Below are positions 23,501 through 38,500 of a stretch of DNA of 64,000 nucleotides, one piece after another. Made by a program: the position numbers and the translations under genes. Source of the stretch: Rhyacichthys aspro (Eukaryota > Chordata > Actinopteri > Gobiiformes > Rhyacichthyidae). The stretch lies in the NCBI GenBank assembly GCA_036850595.1, contig CM072159.1, positions 2,532,529-2,596,528 on the forward strand, read 5' to 3'. The notes below the pieces were generated by a model that searched no databases, was not told the DNA's origin, and worked only from the letters and a program-made list of their open reading frames with translations. Position 1 is the first letter of the stretch. Each line of letters opens with the position of its first letter.

Positions 23501-26500
23501 CAGTGAACTGGATATTAGATAATCCTCACTCAGGAAAAAAAAAATTAGAATTGACAGCGGAAAAGATAAAGTCAATTTTCTCAAATGAAGATATTATTTG
23601 ACTTGCCCGAAAAAGTTCCCAAAGTCAATGGTACCAAAAAGAAAGACATTAGGGAAAAAAATAAAATAAAATGCTAAAGAATGACCAAATCTATTACGCA
23701 AAATAACCAAAGGATGCTAAACCAGAACAGAAAGATGGCTCAATATTCTATTGGACTTATACGGGCCCAATGAAAAAAGTTTAATGGCATCTTGATGGCT
23801 CACCAGGTAGGGCACATACCATATGTGTGAGTGACCCAGGTTTGATTCTGGCTCAGGTTATGTGCTCATTGTCATTCCCCTCTCTCTCACCCTGTTCCCT
23901 GTATCTCCGTGACTCTATTAATTAACTATAAAAAGTTTGGGAAACACTGTTTAATAAATTTGATAAAACTAAAAGCTAGAGTTTATTAGTACACAAACAC
24001 TGCTGAATTTGCAGTAAGAACCTAAAAAATGTAGAAAATTGTAAATGAACCAGAAACAATGTTTTCAGGAGTTACTTGTAAAGATATATACTTGAGTGAG
24101 ACCCTTCTCATATAAAGCCACATCTTCTTTTTAGAGGCTCACAGAAATTTGATTGTGGCTTTGGGACTTTGCGGAGCTTCATCTGAGAGACCACTCATTT
24201 ATGAAAAACAAATGAGAAATATTTTTTATGAGTGAATATGTGAATCTGAACAAACCATTGGCATTGGTGTGTGTGGGGGAGCCAGTCAGACTAGGCCGGG
24301 GGATATGGATGCGCCCCACCATACTGGGCTGTTCGTCTGGCAGAGACCCATCCTGTTTGTCCTCCTCATCCTCCTCACTGTCCCACACGCTGTTCTCTGA
24401 GGGGTACTCGTATGTGCTCTGCAGACTCGACTCATTGAAGGAGATCTTCAGCTGAAAGAGACACAGACAGCAAACACTCAAAGTCTTTGAAGAAAACAAT
24501 TTCATTTTCTCTATGCAAATGGTAAGATAAAATCAACTCCCTAAAGTTTGCAATAAATGATTTTACATTTGCATAAAGCACTGGGTTAGGTCCATTGTAA
24601 AGAACATCAAACAGCTGTACTGGTTTTCATTTAGAGTCAGCATCACTGAATATATATGCCAAAACTTGACCCTGTGTCCATGTTCTTTTTTGATGCTCGT
24701 CAGTGAAGCACCAAAGTCAAATCCAGGTTTATTTTGGCTTTTGAATGTAATCTTGCCACGTGTCATATAGTTTTGCTCTGTTATCTTCATCTGCGAGCTG
24801 CAATTGACCAAGTAACTGACACCCAAAAAAGCATCAAAGACAGCTGGAACAGTCCTAAAGGGCCATAGGTGTGGGAAAAAAACATATTTTTCCTTTTACA
24901 ACAGCAAAATGCCCTAATAGACTTTGACAAAAAAAAATTCCTATAAAAACCAATACCATAAAGCTTTTTAATCTCATAATACTATATATGAGGAAAAAAT
25001 ATTATACTTAGCTTAAAAATTATGTGGATGGCTCATTGACACAAAACACTGAGAATAACCTTTCTTTCATAGACAAAATGGACCAACATAGAGCTGGGCA
25101 ATATGGCTAAAAAAATCTTCACTTTTTGTATTTTAAGATTATTAATAATTTAAATCTTTTTTTTCTGACCTAAAAGGTTAAATTGAAACAAATTATAAAA
25201 TGAACAGAACTATATCATTTCTTTTTGTGCTCAGTGCCAATAACAACAGCAATAACCATCAAAGTTAAAAATAAAACTGTCCTTCCCCCATAGACCAGCT
25301 CTAAAACCAGGTCTAATATAAAAGCCCATGCCATGCATGGCTACTTTGCATAAATCAACAACATACAACCCTATACTTTTCTTGTTTGTCAATTTCCTAC
25401 CACTTCACCAAACAGGTGCATCACAGATCATATGACTCCTTTCTCTGGTGTATTTAGCATCTACAGGGTCTTTCTCTGAGCTGCTCTGCCACTAGCAGCA
25501 GCAAAGCCAGAACTTAGTGTGTAGTGCAAGGTTTATAGAAATGGCTATTTACTGACATCATTTAAAATGTAACTCTAATTAATCAAATGAATTCCGTTTA
25601 TTCCCCAGCCCTAGCAGTAGCATAACAGATACTCACATTTTGACAGATACTCATATTTTGAGACCTAACAGAACTATGTGTATTTGCATGACTTAAGTTG
25701 AGTCCTTTAAAATCCTGACATCAAATCCTTGAATTGTTGCAAAAAAGCCACTGACGCAGATTCCCCCTTGGTTCACATTTTCAGCTACACTTTCCTGGCA
25801 AAAGAGTGACGACTCCAGCGGCAGCCATCAGCCAAATACATCAGAAATCACTTTGGCATTAAAAAGAAAAATGTTTAAAAATTTACACCAAACCATAATA
25901 AATTCCACATAGAAAATAAATCTTTTGGAGCCACTACTGATGAAATATGCACACATAACTATCCATGTTAACAGATTATTTTGGTTGAAATCTGTAACTC
26001 CTTTCTAGGAGGTTAACCTTGGGCACTTTATTGATGAAAGTGTAAGTAGTTGATAGTGATTGTATAAAGTCTTATAGCTGAAGATAAAGTAGAGACGCAT
26101 TTAGTTCTCAACAAGATTATAGCCTTATTTCAGTTTTCAACACTGAAGTGTTTGATTCAATTGAAATATTTGGTAGATGTATTCAGCTGTGAAGTCCCAT
26201 TTGAGTTTCAGCTTTGGGGCCGAGGTTCTCCCGAGCAGCCACTTGTCATACAGACAGGCCTCTTGTCTCTGAGCCAAATGTATTTACTGAGAAAACAAAC
26301 AGGCCTTTGATAGCAGTTTTCTGGTGAATGGACTGGAAGAGCACATCAACATCTATCAGCATAGAGTCTCTCTGGTGTGCGTACTTTTGAAACAGCTGAG
26401 GTGAACATTAACATCTCACTTCCTTATTGCCCGGAATGAGCTTTAATGAGTTTGACTTTGTGTGCTGGGTTTAGAAGACAGTTAGACTGGACTTCACAGT

Positions 26501-29500
26501 AGAGCTGCACGATATTGAGAACATCAACAATATTCAGCTATGTTAACAATGATGACCACTTGGTATACCATCTGATTGATGACTTTTAAATAAAAAAACA
26601 AAACAAAACAAAGAACAACAAAAAAACTTAAATGTCTTTCTGCTCCATACGATTGACCCAAATTAAGTCATATTCAGTGTGACTAGCTAAAAACATATAA
26701 TGTTTGTTGCTGTTGACAATATATTTTCGATAGTGCAGCCCAAATTCCTGTAACCCAGGCAGGGAATTGAACAAAATGGAGCACAGTGGTCAAGTGTAAA
26801 ATCATTCTATCAATCACTTTCCTCCAAAAAAATACCACACATTGTTTTTGCAATAACAGAAAAATTCTGTTGGTCCTTCACCAACTATGACCCATTAAAC
26901 TTCAGCTAAAGCAACAACACTGGGTAGCAGCATTATTATTATTAACACCCCTAACTAACTACCCTAACTAACGCACTGGGGGCATACAACCTGGTGTTTC
27001 TCTTCTAAAAGTTCTATTTAGGATTACATTTTATGGTGCATTTTAAAACTAATTCTCACTTTATTTCCTAGTAAAATATAAAAGGATCTTATTTCTATTT
27101 ATTAATTTATACAACTCTACTATCTACTTACTTACTTTTAAACAAACTGAGTTAGAGTAAAATCCTGTCAGACAGACAATATACAAGGTTTGTTTGGAAC
27201 TACTGATGCTATGTAAACCAAATAGCCACTTCTTTCACTGCTAAATCATACTTTTTTTTCTTTTTGCGACTCAGCCAAACCTTTGTCACTTTTTCACTGT
27301 GTAGCCTTTATCTACACTTACAATGCTCCAGGTGAGCATACAGCCTCATAACTTATTAACCTGGGATTTTAATCGTCTGTTTAAAAGACAGTTTGTTCAA
27401 TGTCAGGTAAATGCAGTAGGACAGGCCACCGGGAGCTTGTGCTGCATCCTCTCAGCTGTAGATCTCCACTGTTTGGCAACACATCAGTGGTCTGCAAACA
27501 TGGATCAACGGAGAGAGACTAACCCTGGCCCCGGACTGCTGTGTAGTTGAACACAGCCACCAACATGAGACCCCACAAAGGCCCATACTTGGAACATTTA
27601 GACTGTTAAGTCAAGCTATAGTTACAGCTCCTCTCCTTTAGTTCATTAGTGGGTTTACAGCAGGAAGAGTTACAGTGTTGCTTTATAATGAGCCCCACTG
27701 TGAGTATTGCTCAGAAAACAAATTATATCTTCCCACAGTTCACATTGCTTTTTGATTTTACAAAATTTGTATGACTTTGTCAGTAAGTTTATGTAGAAGC
27801 CAAAAACAACAGAACAATAGAAAAACTCTCATGCATAAAAATTAAAAGTCAACCTTTCATTGCAATACTGCAATCTTGAGGCTCTATTGTGCATCTCAAG
27901 CAGAAAGTGAGACGCAAGTTAATGCCTGGTTGGGACAAAACCCACTTTAATTTACTGGTGTCAAATAAATAACATTTAAAAAACTGAGTTAGTTTGCAAT
28001 TTCATTTACTGTGTATCTTCAATGCAGCTCCTTCTACTCCTCCTTCACTGTTATGAGTCTAATTAATTCCGACACCTGTAGTAACAGCTCTCAGTGTGAT
28101 ACACTAGTGTTTGCAATAATGTGCAGGTCATAAAACACATTATGATGAGAAGAGGTGTTCGTATTTTATTTTCAGTTGCCATGGAGATGTCTTAGTCGGT
28201 CCAAATATAGCGTTGGCAGGTTTATTGTCAGCTGACTGCTTTTAAACTGGACCTGGCTTTGATTCACAGGCCACGATGTAAATCTGCTATAATCTGCATC
28301 AGAAGGCTCTGAGTGAGAAACAAAGTGGACTTTTAACACAGGGACACAATAAACACAGAACTATAAAAATACACAAGGCATGTTTATGTCTTTATGTGTT
28401 AATGTTAAAAATATCTAAAGCATGTGAGCTTCCATTATCTGAGGCCATAATTATACAGTATATTACAAGGGTGCCACCAGGTATTTGGGCCCCATGAAGA
28501 GATCTCACCTTAGATCCCCTGACCACAAGCTCTAACCTTGTGGTATTATTGTAACCAGACGTGATTCTTGGGATAGAGCTTTATAGGCTCCTGAGTAAAT
28601 TTCGGAGGCAAGCATTTAACATGTCAGAATATGAACATAGCCTTAGTAAAATAATGGGTATACTTTTTTATTTGCTCCAGATTTTAACATAATCTGTTAA
28701 AATACTAAAGTAAAAATTTAAAGCCAAGCTATATTACACAGGCTGCACTTTTGTTAACTAGGGGAGATGAAATAAAGTGTGTAGGGGACTGTAAACTACA
28801 ATGTTGCCAGCATATTACTTATAGTAAATCACAATTTAACTGTAGGTGAAGAAAGAAGGAGCAGAGAAACTATATTTATTGGAAAACAAGCCCAACAAAA
28901 CAATAAACTAAAACTAAATTGTTACTTTAATTTGTGAACTATGAGTAAAACTCTCAACGTATGTACACCAGTTTACCTAAATATACTACAAATATCTTCA
29001 CGGGCTTTTAGAATCATCCCAACTTTTCTCTCCCTTACGGTGCCACTGGTTAGGTAGAACAGATCAATCTGTAAACTGGTTGTTGAATATTGCAAGGTGA
29101 ATATAACTTATGAATATATGAATTACCACTTGGACATAGTAAATGTTTCTGAATTTTATCAAAATGTATAAAGCATCAAAGGGTTCTAGACTATTTTCCA
29201 CTGGTCACATAAGTGCCACAAACTTTTTGTATGGTTTCTGAAGCAGGGCTTCTGATGTTTCTAGAAAGAAAGAAAGCACTGATCTGGAACAAGTGATACA
29301 GTCACAGTGTAATACAAAGACACAGATAAAATATTTTGGCACTGGCTAAGGCGTGACATGAACAATATGTTGCAGGTTTATGTGTTTACAAATGCCAAAT
29401 AGCGCATCTTGTTTTAAGCTGTAATCAATTAAAGCTTAAAAACCTTTCTCTCACTCCCTCTACTTTTCTTGACCTAAGCATAACAAAACTTTATGAACTT

Positions 29501-32500
29501 ATATGTATAATATTCTGATTGTGGGCTCTTAACGGACTTTGTGCCTTTGTTATACTTCCTTTTTTGATAACATTTCCCGTTATATCCAACTTCATATCAA
29601 AGATAAAGTTTGTAACATTTAATTTCAGATAAAGCACCAATATATTGCCATCGAAGACCATATAATTTATAACATCATTTGTAAGGTCAACCAACACGGA
29701 GGCAGTCAAAAGATCGAAATCTGTAAGGTAGAGTGTCCCATTTAACAACTTAAGAGGCTTGAAAAATTAGCCAACGCACTGAAAGAAAACAAAGAGGTGG
29801 CAATCACAAGAGTCCAGGGTTTCTTAAGGGCAATTACTATTGCTCAGACCATACTAAGGACAGTCTCTATTATTAAAACTGCTTGAATATAAATTGCAGT
29901 GATCCTCAGCAGGGCCAGTCATTTCCTGCTAAGAGACTTAAAACCACTTATTTAGTTGCTGTGTTGAGGCTGACACCACAGAAGACTTTCCTTTCTGAGA
30001 CGGCTTCCTGTCTCCTTAGAGGAAGTCTGTGGATGCCCGACGAGTCATCAATAAATCACTTTAGCCGCTGAAATCATTTCCTGTAACAGTGCTGTTTATT
30101 TCTCTGATTTCTTCTTGGTTTGTGTTTTATCTACTTCTGTTTAGACATGCTGCCTGGTAACATTTAAGATCTGCATAGACACTAAAAAGGAATGGACTGA
30201 GTTATTAATGGCTAGCTTCATGAATGCTGGCTACAGTCGCAATTTGCAGGGAACTATCAAGCATGTGTAGAGCTTTAAGGGGCCATTTACACTGGAACGC
30301 TGCTCAGGAATACGCACCAGTACACTATTTCGGTCTTAATGGTAAAGTTTGATAGCCTGGCCAGCCAGACGGCTTTCTCATTGTATTACATACAGAGAAA
30401 GTCAGTCTGGGATTGTCCAATCTGCTCCGTATTCTGCTCCGGCTCTTTCTTACCAGTCAATCGTGGCGAGGGAGACGGGATTTTGGAGTGCAAATTTTTT
30501 TTTCAACCCAGGTCTAGGTAGTGTACTAAGATTGAAAATAACCACTGAACTCAATATTGCACCCTGTGTCCTCAGATTTTTCTGACAAAAACGTCAGAAG
30601 TCATTCACCATTCACCATCACCAAAGCATCTTCTCTCTCGAGCCATGCTGGTGTACGCTGTGGTTTGTTGACAACTGGAATCAGACAGTCGCTTTCCTTA
30701 GGTCACATCACGTCACCTGGTTTCTCCAGCGTTTGCTCAGCGAGCGTTAGTTCTGCCCATGGTCTGCCTTAAAATTCTGTTCAAACCCAACACTACCAGA
30801 CTGATTTCTGGCTGGCCAGGCTACAAGTTTGAGGCCTGTCTCTCAGTCTGCGTTGGTGCGTTTTATCTTTGCTATAAAAGATCTAGTATACAGGCAGAAG
30901 TCATTGTGTCCTCCGGCTGTGGCCCAATTAAGTCAGAGCCAAATCATCCCAGCTCTTATTCATCACACAGGACATGAACAACACAGGCATTATGCTCCTC
31001 TTCAGACTGTTCTGATGTCACACCATTAAGAGTTTCTGTTCCTATTAACTAATCATATGGAAAGACCACAGCACTTTATTCAACCTAAAGGTGAAAAATC
31101 CCTTGTAACTGCATTCACCTCATTCACTGTTGTCATTCAGCCGCACTGTTTCCTGAAAACAATTACAATAGTTTTCTCCAACTGAAAAAAAGAGAATGCT
31201 CTGGTGTGCTGTAAATGATTAAATCTTAACTGTAGATTCACCCCAAAAGTGAAATGAACAACAAAGCACCCAGGAGTCTTACAGAAGAATATGATGCTGG
31301 TATCACAGATATATTTATTAATCTATGGTATATGGTGTTTTACTACATAAGTTAAGTAGCTAGTTGTTTTTGTGTGTGTCTTATTGTGTATTTTTATGTT
31401 TTAAGTCTGTCATTTTTTCTTTTAAAGTAAAATTAAAGATGTACAACCTGCAAAATCCTTCATTATTCCTAGGGCTAACACTGACAGACAACCATTTACC
31501 TCCTGGTGTCAAGTCCCATTTTTATTCACGTGAACCTGTATACGCTATATATGTTTTTGGATCATGACAAATGAAGAGAAACCAGGAGGACTTGTAATTG
31601 CAGTGTTTTTGTTTTTTTATATTTTGAAAGTGATGAATGAATTGTGATACAAAGAAGTAAAGCCTCATAAATGGTCAGATATCACTGCTCAGATACAACA
31701 TACAGAAAAGTAATATATAGTCCAAATTGATTATTTCCCCAAGTTTCATCAGTGTCACGAGGCACAAAGGGACACATTGAAGCAACACAAAGGGAGTAGT
31801 GAAAGAAAAGAAGTGAATGTGGTTCAACCAATAAGAGACGCCACACAGCCTGACGTGTCCTGGTTTGGTCCAAAAGTAGACTCACATAGACGGGAACACA
31901 AAACTGTGACGTCTCTATAAGATTCTATTAATATGTGTGTTCGGGGGCAGGTGGTACATTCATATTGGATTGGCTTTTAAACAATCAGCCTCTAGATCCA
32001 AATAGATCAAACATATGCTGAGGAAAAGCCAAAAGTGAAAAAAAATGCCAAAGGACTGAACAAAAATGGATGTCTAGCTGTAGCCACTGTGCTGGCCATA
32101 TTCAGTCATTTTAGAAAACGGATGAAAGTGGCTCAGATTGTGTCCACTGGTTTATATTTCTTTGTACTGATTATATTGTGCACTAATATAAAGATGACAA
32201 TCCCTAATAATACAAGTGTAGTGTTTTGGATTATTACACAATACATAATTTACAATACAAATAAACAACAGCCAGATATCAAATAATATAAACATTTAAA
32301 GGCACCAATACTTAATATACTTAAAAGCCCAGTCTATTTTACAGTGTAGACAGTGTCTATTAGTGTCCTTAAACATTTAAGTGAAAGAAGTATATAAAAT
32401 TTTACATTTTAATATTTAACAAGTACATATAGGCTATTTAAGTGGAATAGGGAGTGCTAGTAGCTACGACTATAGAGACCAAATGGTATTTTTGGTCAAC

Positions 32501-35500
32501 TTGGATTTGTATCCAAAGCAAGTGATCATATTGGTTAAGAGGGTGTTGCCAGGAAATAGGAAAGTATAGTATAAGTACTATATTATCTGTCACAATTTCA
32601 AAGTTACTCTTTGGCTTTTACACTGACAGTGGTTCACGTAAATGGATGTTCAGCCCTGTGTTTGTTAAGGTACATAATAATATATCAGGCTGCTTTTATG
32701 CAAGAGAAGTTTATAGGTTAGGTAAACTTTTCTGGCCTTTATTAAGTAAAGTCTGGCAGACTTAGTTTTGTCATGTGGACAAATATATTTTGTAAAGCAC
32801 TCCTGGGTAGCTATCTATGTTCATGTGGATAGGACATATGAGTTACACATTCTGTAGAGTGGACTTGTGTTACCATACTTCAGCTTACAAGACCCCACAA
32901 AAAACAGACTCAACTTTAAAGTAACTCAGTCAGCTTGTGTTTTAGGTAAAAACAAAAACAAAAACAGTGCACTGCCAATAATATACAAAATGTGTTCAAG
33001 GACTATATAAACTGAGAGGTAAAGCTCTGAATATGCATGTATGACACTTAAAAACATGTGCATAACGGTTTGTGGGTGAATTCCTGGACTCATTTATAAA
33101 TTTAAACAATACAGCATTAATTATCAGTTTTAACATGTACAAGGAAATATTAAAAGGAAAATATAAACATGGACAAAAATATAAACATGAACAAAAATCT
33201 ACAGTATCATTTGTTGTGAAATACTTTTTAAGACTATTGTAAAACAATTGTTTTATTTGCAAATATGAGATTGTAAATAAGGCACAGATCAAAATAAGCT
33301 TTGTGTTTCTTTTTGATCCATGTCACATGGACAACCTATTATTTTATTTATTTGTTTTTTTGTTGTTTTGTTTGTTTTTCAAAATTTTGAAAAAGTTATT
33401 AAAAATGGGGATGGAATACAATAAAATAGATTTTCTGTTGGTTGCAATAACTGTACAGCAATGAGGTTAGATTGAATATACAAGTCAATCAACTGTATCA
33501 TCTGTAATTATCAAAAATATATCACTTCTCCTCCAATAGCTGAATTAATAAATCCAATTAAAAACATAATTAAGTCTAAAATTTTGCATGCTTTGTGGCC
33601 TTAAGAGGCAGTGTCCACATCATGTGACCAGGGAGCTGTGTCTTAGAAGAACTGAAGAGACTTGTAACTCAATGAATATGAATGACACAATGTACACAGA
33701 ACAGCTCTGAAGTGGTTGAAGAGAGCAGAGCAGAGGGTAAAAATAGACTGTGGCTTGTGTAGGTAATGAATTATTCCTGAACACGTCTTTGAGAGATGAG
33801 CATGACCTTTATTGAGATGAGAGTAATGTCCCTGCTTTAATGTTTCTTTGTTTTCTGCAGAATGTATGGAGCATGTTGTCACATGTACTCAAAAAAACAA
33901 AGTTTCAACCTGGTTCTGTTCACCCAGTGGCTTCACATATCCCTGCATGTTATTTTCCAGGCTTCCATAACTGTTTTTTGAAGTATTGTTTGAGAAATGG
34001 TGAAGAAAGCAGTGCTATCTAAAAAGGAGGTTTAATTAAGATGCATAAAGAAAGCACTTGCATTTACCCTCATTTATGGAGGACAAATATTAGGAGACTT
34101 GTACTTATTACATTCTGTTGATAAAGCCACTTCTATTGAGTACTACTGGTGTTTGACTACTACATGTGTATACCTTTTAATAATAGGGACCAACTTACAT
34201 TCTATTGTGCATAAATCAGTGGTTCTCAATGTGTGAACCACTAGTGGGTAATAGAGACACGACAACTGGGGCGCAATGGATGGCAGAAATTTTTTTGCCT
34301 ATCTTCATTAATTCTTTTCTTTATTCAAAATAAATAAGTTTAGAAAAGTTTATACAACCACCTCTTTCAAAACGTGTTCAGTCAGGTAGTCTGAAGCTAC
34401 TGTAATACTTAGTTGTACACAGTTTTGCTTTTTGATTGAAATATACTGTTTTAGCTTCTACAGGTCTTTATTGTCGCTATTTGATAGTATTTTAACGTAA
34501 ATTACTATTCATGACTTTACATCACTTTTTCTTTCTTGATATTGCAGTTATGAAAGGTTTCTCATTAATTGTGCAGATCTAACATAAATTATAAAATATA
34601 GTCAATGTTCTGTGCTGAGTGAAAATTATAAAGTCAGTATATATTTTATAAAGGCAGTAAACGCACATCACAAACCTTTTCTAAATATTTTGTTCCTCAT
34701 TTGAATAAGTGCAAAGTAGATTTACTTCAACAGACGCAGACAATTAAAAAAGAAAACAGTTGAATAAAAGCTTGAATGAGGCACTTGACTGGCACAGTCT
34801 CTGGTGGCTGTAACGTGAGTGTATCTAAGTGAACTATTTTCTCTTGATCCTCTTCCATAATGACGTTCAGATTGCAGAGGTTTCGATCTCCACCCTGTCG
34901 GTGTCGGCTTACAAACAAATGTCTGCCACTGTACTATTATCAACAAAAATGGGCAGAGTATGTAAGGAAATAATGGTTGTATGCTGCTATTCACATTAAA
35001 AGAATAGTTTTGTGGTGCGCTACCATACACTGTTCACAATATTGTAGTATATCTACAGATAATGACACACGTAGAGTGGAGCCACAAAGGGTACACTCTT
35101 AGAGCAATGACTCAGTGCGTGGAGATACAGTAGGGTAAAAAACAGATTTGAGCCTCATTCTCGAGTTTATGTGTACTGTCAATCAGTGGATGGTAAACGC
35201 CCACAAATGAGATCCCAGCTGCTTCTGAACACTACGTGGTTCGCTGCAGGAATCAGGAAGTGTTTGACCTTTCCTGAAAAACACTGTAAATTAACAGATG
35301 ACATAATATTATTACGAGTGTTATCAAACTGCTCAGATATGATAGCGTGGGTAATATGACCTGAGATCAATACAGCAATAAATTAACAATTAGATCTGTG
35401 TTAAATTCGCCATGGTATTACTACTTTTTTACTAAAATGTTGGATATTATGAAACATTGGTGTGACAAATGGAGACTTTGAATTAATGGTGTTAAAACCC

Positions 35501-38500
35501 AAATAGTTCATTTTAGAAAACCATTTGTAAGTCAAGTGAATTTTGCCTTGGTAAAACACAGTTGATGTATTCTGTTGAATATTATATTTATTAGTTGAAA
35601 TAATATTTAAATATTTAATATATAATATTCATTCACTACTACTATTACTACTTGCAGAACTCAGACGTCAGTTTAACAACTAAGGACAGAGATGTTTTCC
35701 ACAAATTTGCCAGATTTTTAGATCAACTCAAACCTCGGGATACAACTACATCCATATTAATGCCTTTAACTTTTAAAACATATACATTTTCCCATCTCAC
35801 TCCAACTACTCTGATATTTTAGCAGCACTAAAACAAGGACTGCATGTACCAGTTTAGTCTGAAAACACCAGTGCAAAACAAAGATAGTCAGTAGCCTTCC
35901 CCTGACCTGGTTATCAGAAAAACAATACAATAATCTTGTTGATCAAGACGCATAACGCAATTTTTCTTCTGTCCTGGGTCACCATCCAACCCCCCCCACC
36001 CCACCCCACCCCAAAACAACAGCATAGCAACTATTCCTGCTTTTATTTTATTTTAAAAAAATAAAAACATATATAAATGTTAATAGATCCCATCAAACTT
36101 TTAAGCTGACCTTAAACTTCTAGCTCTGAGTCTAGCACCAAACCGTCGTAGTCCCATAATTTACCTGCCTTGTTTGACAACAACATGACAACAAACGAAT
36201 GCATTTCCAATATTTATATGTCTTTCACTTTACTTCCAATTTCTGTATTGTTGTGCTGTTTCTCTGTGTAAGCAGATGTATCCAGTGCTGGAATAGACAC
36301 CATCTCTGTTTTATCAGTAGCCATTGCTTCTTTGCTGACATTGTTTTGCTGACATCATTCTCATCTACTTAAATCTTTAGAAGTATAGATGATGTGTTGA
36401 GGTTTTGTTATTTTTGTTTGTTTTTTTACAGATGATTTATATTAAGATACACAAGTTCATTAAACATTTGTTCTTAAATACAAATTTTAATTTCTATTCA
36501 ATCCAAAAGTAGCAGAAAAAAATGGTGATGTGAATTTGTGATGTGGCTCTCATTAACTTCATTTTAAGAGTTAAAAAATGCTTCCTCAGGACAAAAAAGA
36601 AAGTTTGTCAACTAAATTAAAATTTTGATTGCTTTATTGTACACTTTTTACACTTTTTAGGTGTTTGGCCTGAGCTAGAAACTTTTGTATAAGGAACAGT
36701 GATTCTTGCATCAGTTCAAAATCATAAACCAATGATCTTTGATTTTTACAACTGAAGACTGTAATAAAAGCCACTGGCATGGTTCTCTTGTCGATTGTTA
36801 AAAAGTAAGAAGAGTTACAAATACTGCATTGTAACTAACTCCAATAGAGCCATAAAGATGGAGTTTATCCATGCTCCTCGTCTTGCTGCTCTAAACATGT
36901 GTGACAAGGCAAGTTGTTTGGTCCCCACCCTCAGAGACTGATTTAGCTGGAGCTGATTACAGAGTGCGCTCTGACAGGAAACCCTCTCAACATCTTTATT
37001 AGACACTGTTTCATGTTTATTTTTACAACAGCGTCAGAGTCGAGCGGTATTCACAGAAACAAAGCATCCCTCAGTCTGTGATGTAATGACGTATGTGAAG
37101 ACAAATGGAGAGAGTGTGCCCTTATGTTTAAATCCTAATGATGGGATTGATTGGCCGCGGCTACCGTTGCCGTGGTGACAGGAGCCACGGATATGTTAGG
37201 AAGGAAACAGGAGAGAGGTGGAGGAGCACAGAGGCACATACCCGGCAGTGAGGATGGGTTAAAGAGAAACTCAGGAGGAAATATGCAGCCCACATGTCAT
37301 ACACAAAAAACACACTTGGTTTTGTTCCGATCTTTGCACTGATCTGATGTTCGGAACATCTTGGATTGATGGTGGGAGGTTCATGCCATTACTCTGCTTT
37401 ACACAACCAATGAAGAGGTTTTGTCTGATTACTAGGGCTGGGCATTTTCCACAAATATTACATTCCAGTTTTTAAGCTCATAAAAAACGAATATTCGAAT
37501 ATTCATTTATTTAAATGAAGTTCATTTCTGAAAAGTATTTCTGAACATAAATTCTAAACAAGCATATTGGCATATACATACAGAAACAAAGTTTTAGGCT
37601 ACATCCATGGATGTATAATAAGAACTGGATAAGGCACTGCCCCCTTTCCCCTGACGCCAATTTGTTTAGTGGCCACTCGTGGTATTGCAACAAAAAAATT
37701 CTCCACGGCCCAAAAAGGATTTTCCCCATAGTAAAAACAAACGCCTGGTATTTGGCTGACAGGACACCTACAATCGCCAAAATGGTCTCATTTTGTAGTG
37801 TTTATTGTCTATTTTCATATCCTGGCCTTTTTCTCTCTTAAAAATCCTTAAATTTGCTAAAAAAATTACTTTTATTGTTTATGACATCACTACTCTAGTG
37901 TGCCTTCATGCCCATTGGCCAGAACGGAGCACATGGCAAGTGAAACACAAGACCGCATGCGCCAGTGCCGTAGTGCGCCTGCTCTATGGGCTACATAACA
38001 CGGAAGCAACGCCCAATGAGCAACGTCCATTGAAAATAATGGGGGCCATGTTTTTTTTTTACTCATTCAGTATCCTGCTTTAATAATACATCCATGGCTA
38101 CATCCTGTGTTTTGTAGCTGAAACTTAAACAATGTATAAAAATTAAACTTTCTTAAATCCTTCTCCCCTTTACAACACAGAGTAAGCAGATCTCTTGAGA
38201 TAATTTTTGCTTTGAACTGAGTTGTCTTCTCAGCTCGCTAAGGGGTACATCTCCGTCTACCTGCAGTTGTGAACGCAGTGATGGGCAGCTGTCGGTTCAG
38301 TTGGCTGGGCAATAATTATTTTTTTGTGTTTGGATTCCTCATGATCGTGGTGCTATTGTGATAACTTAGTTTCACTTGATCAATTTTGCACACAACGAGC
38401 ATATTATTTTGTTCAAAGTAATTCCATACTTCTGGCCTGGCAGCATAAATGAACCAGCTGCTTTAGGATGGGACTCACCCAGAACTGCTAATTGAAAGCT

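Larger units (their letters stand above)
21158..24255 (-). other. tprn: TPRN intron 3
   Basis: A phase-1 intron of 3,098 bases. It holds two LINE 3'-end relics (about 21700-22012 and 22339-22795) and a tRNA-like SINE (23793-23936), all in plus orientation, antisense to TPRN. The rest shows no recognisable feature. Confidence 0.85.
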
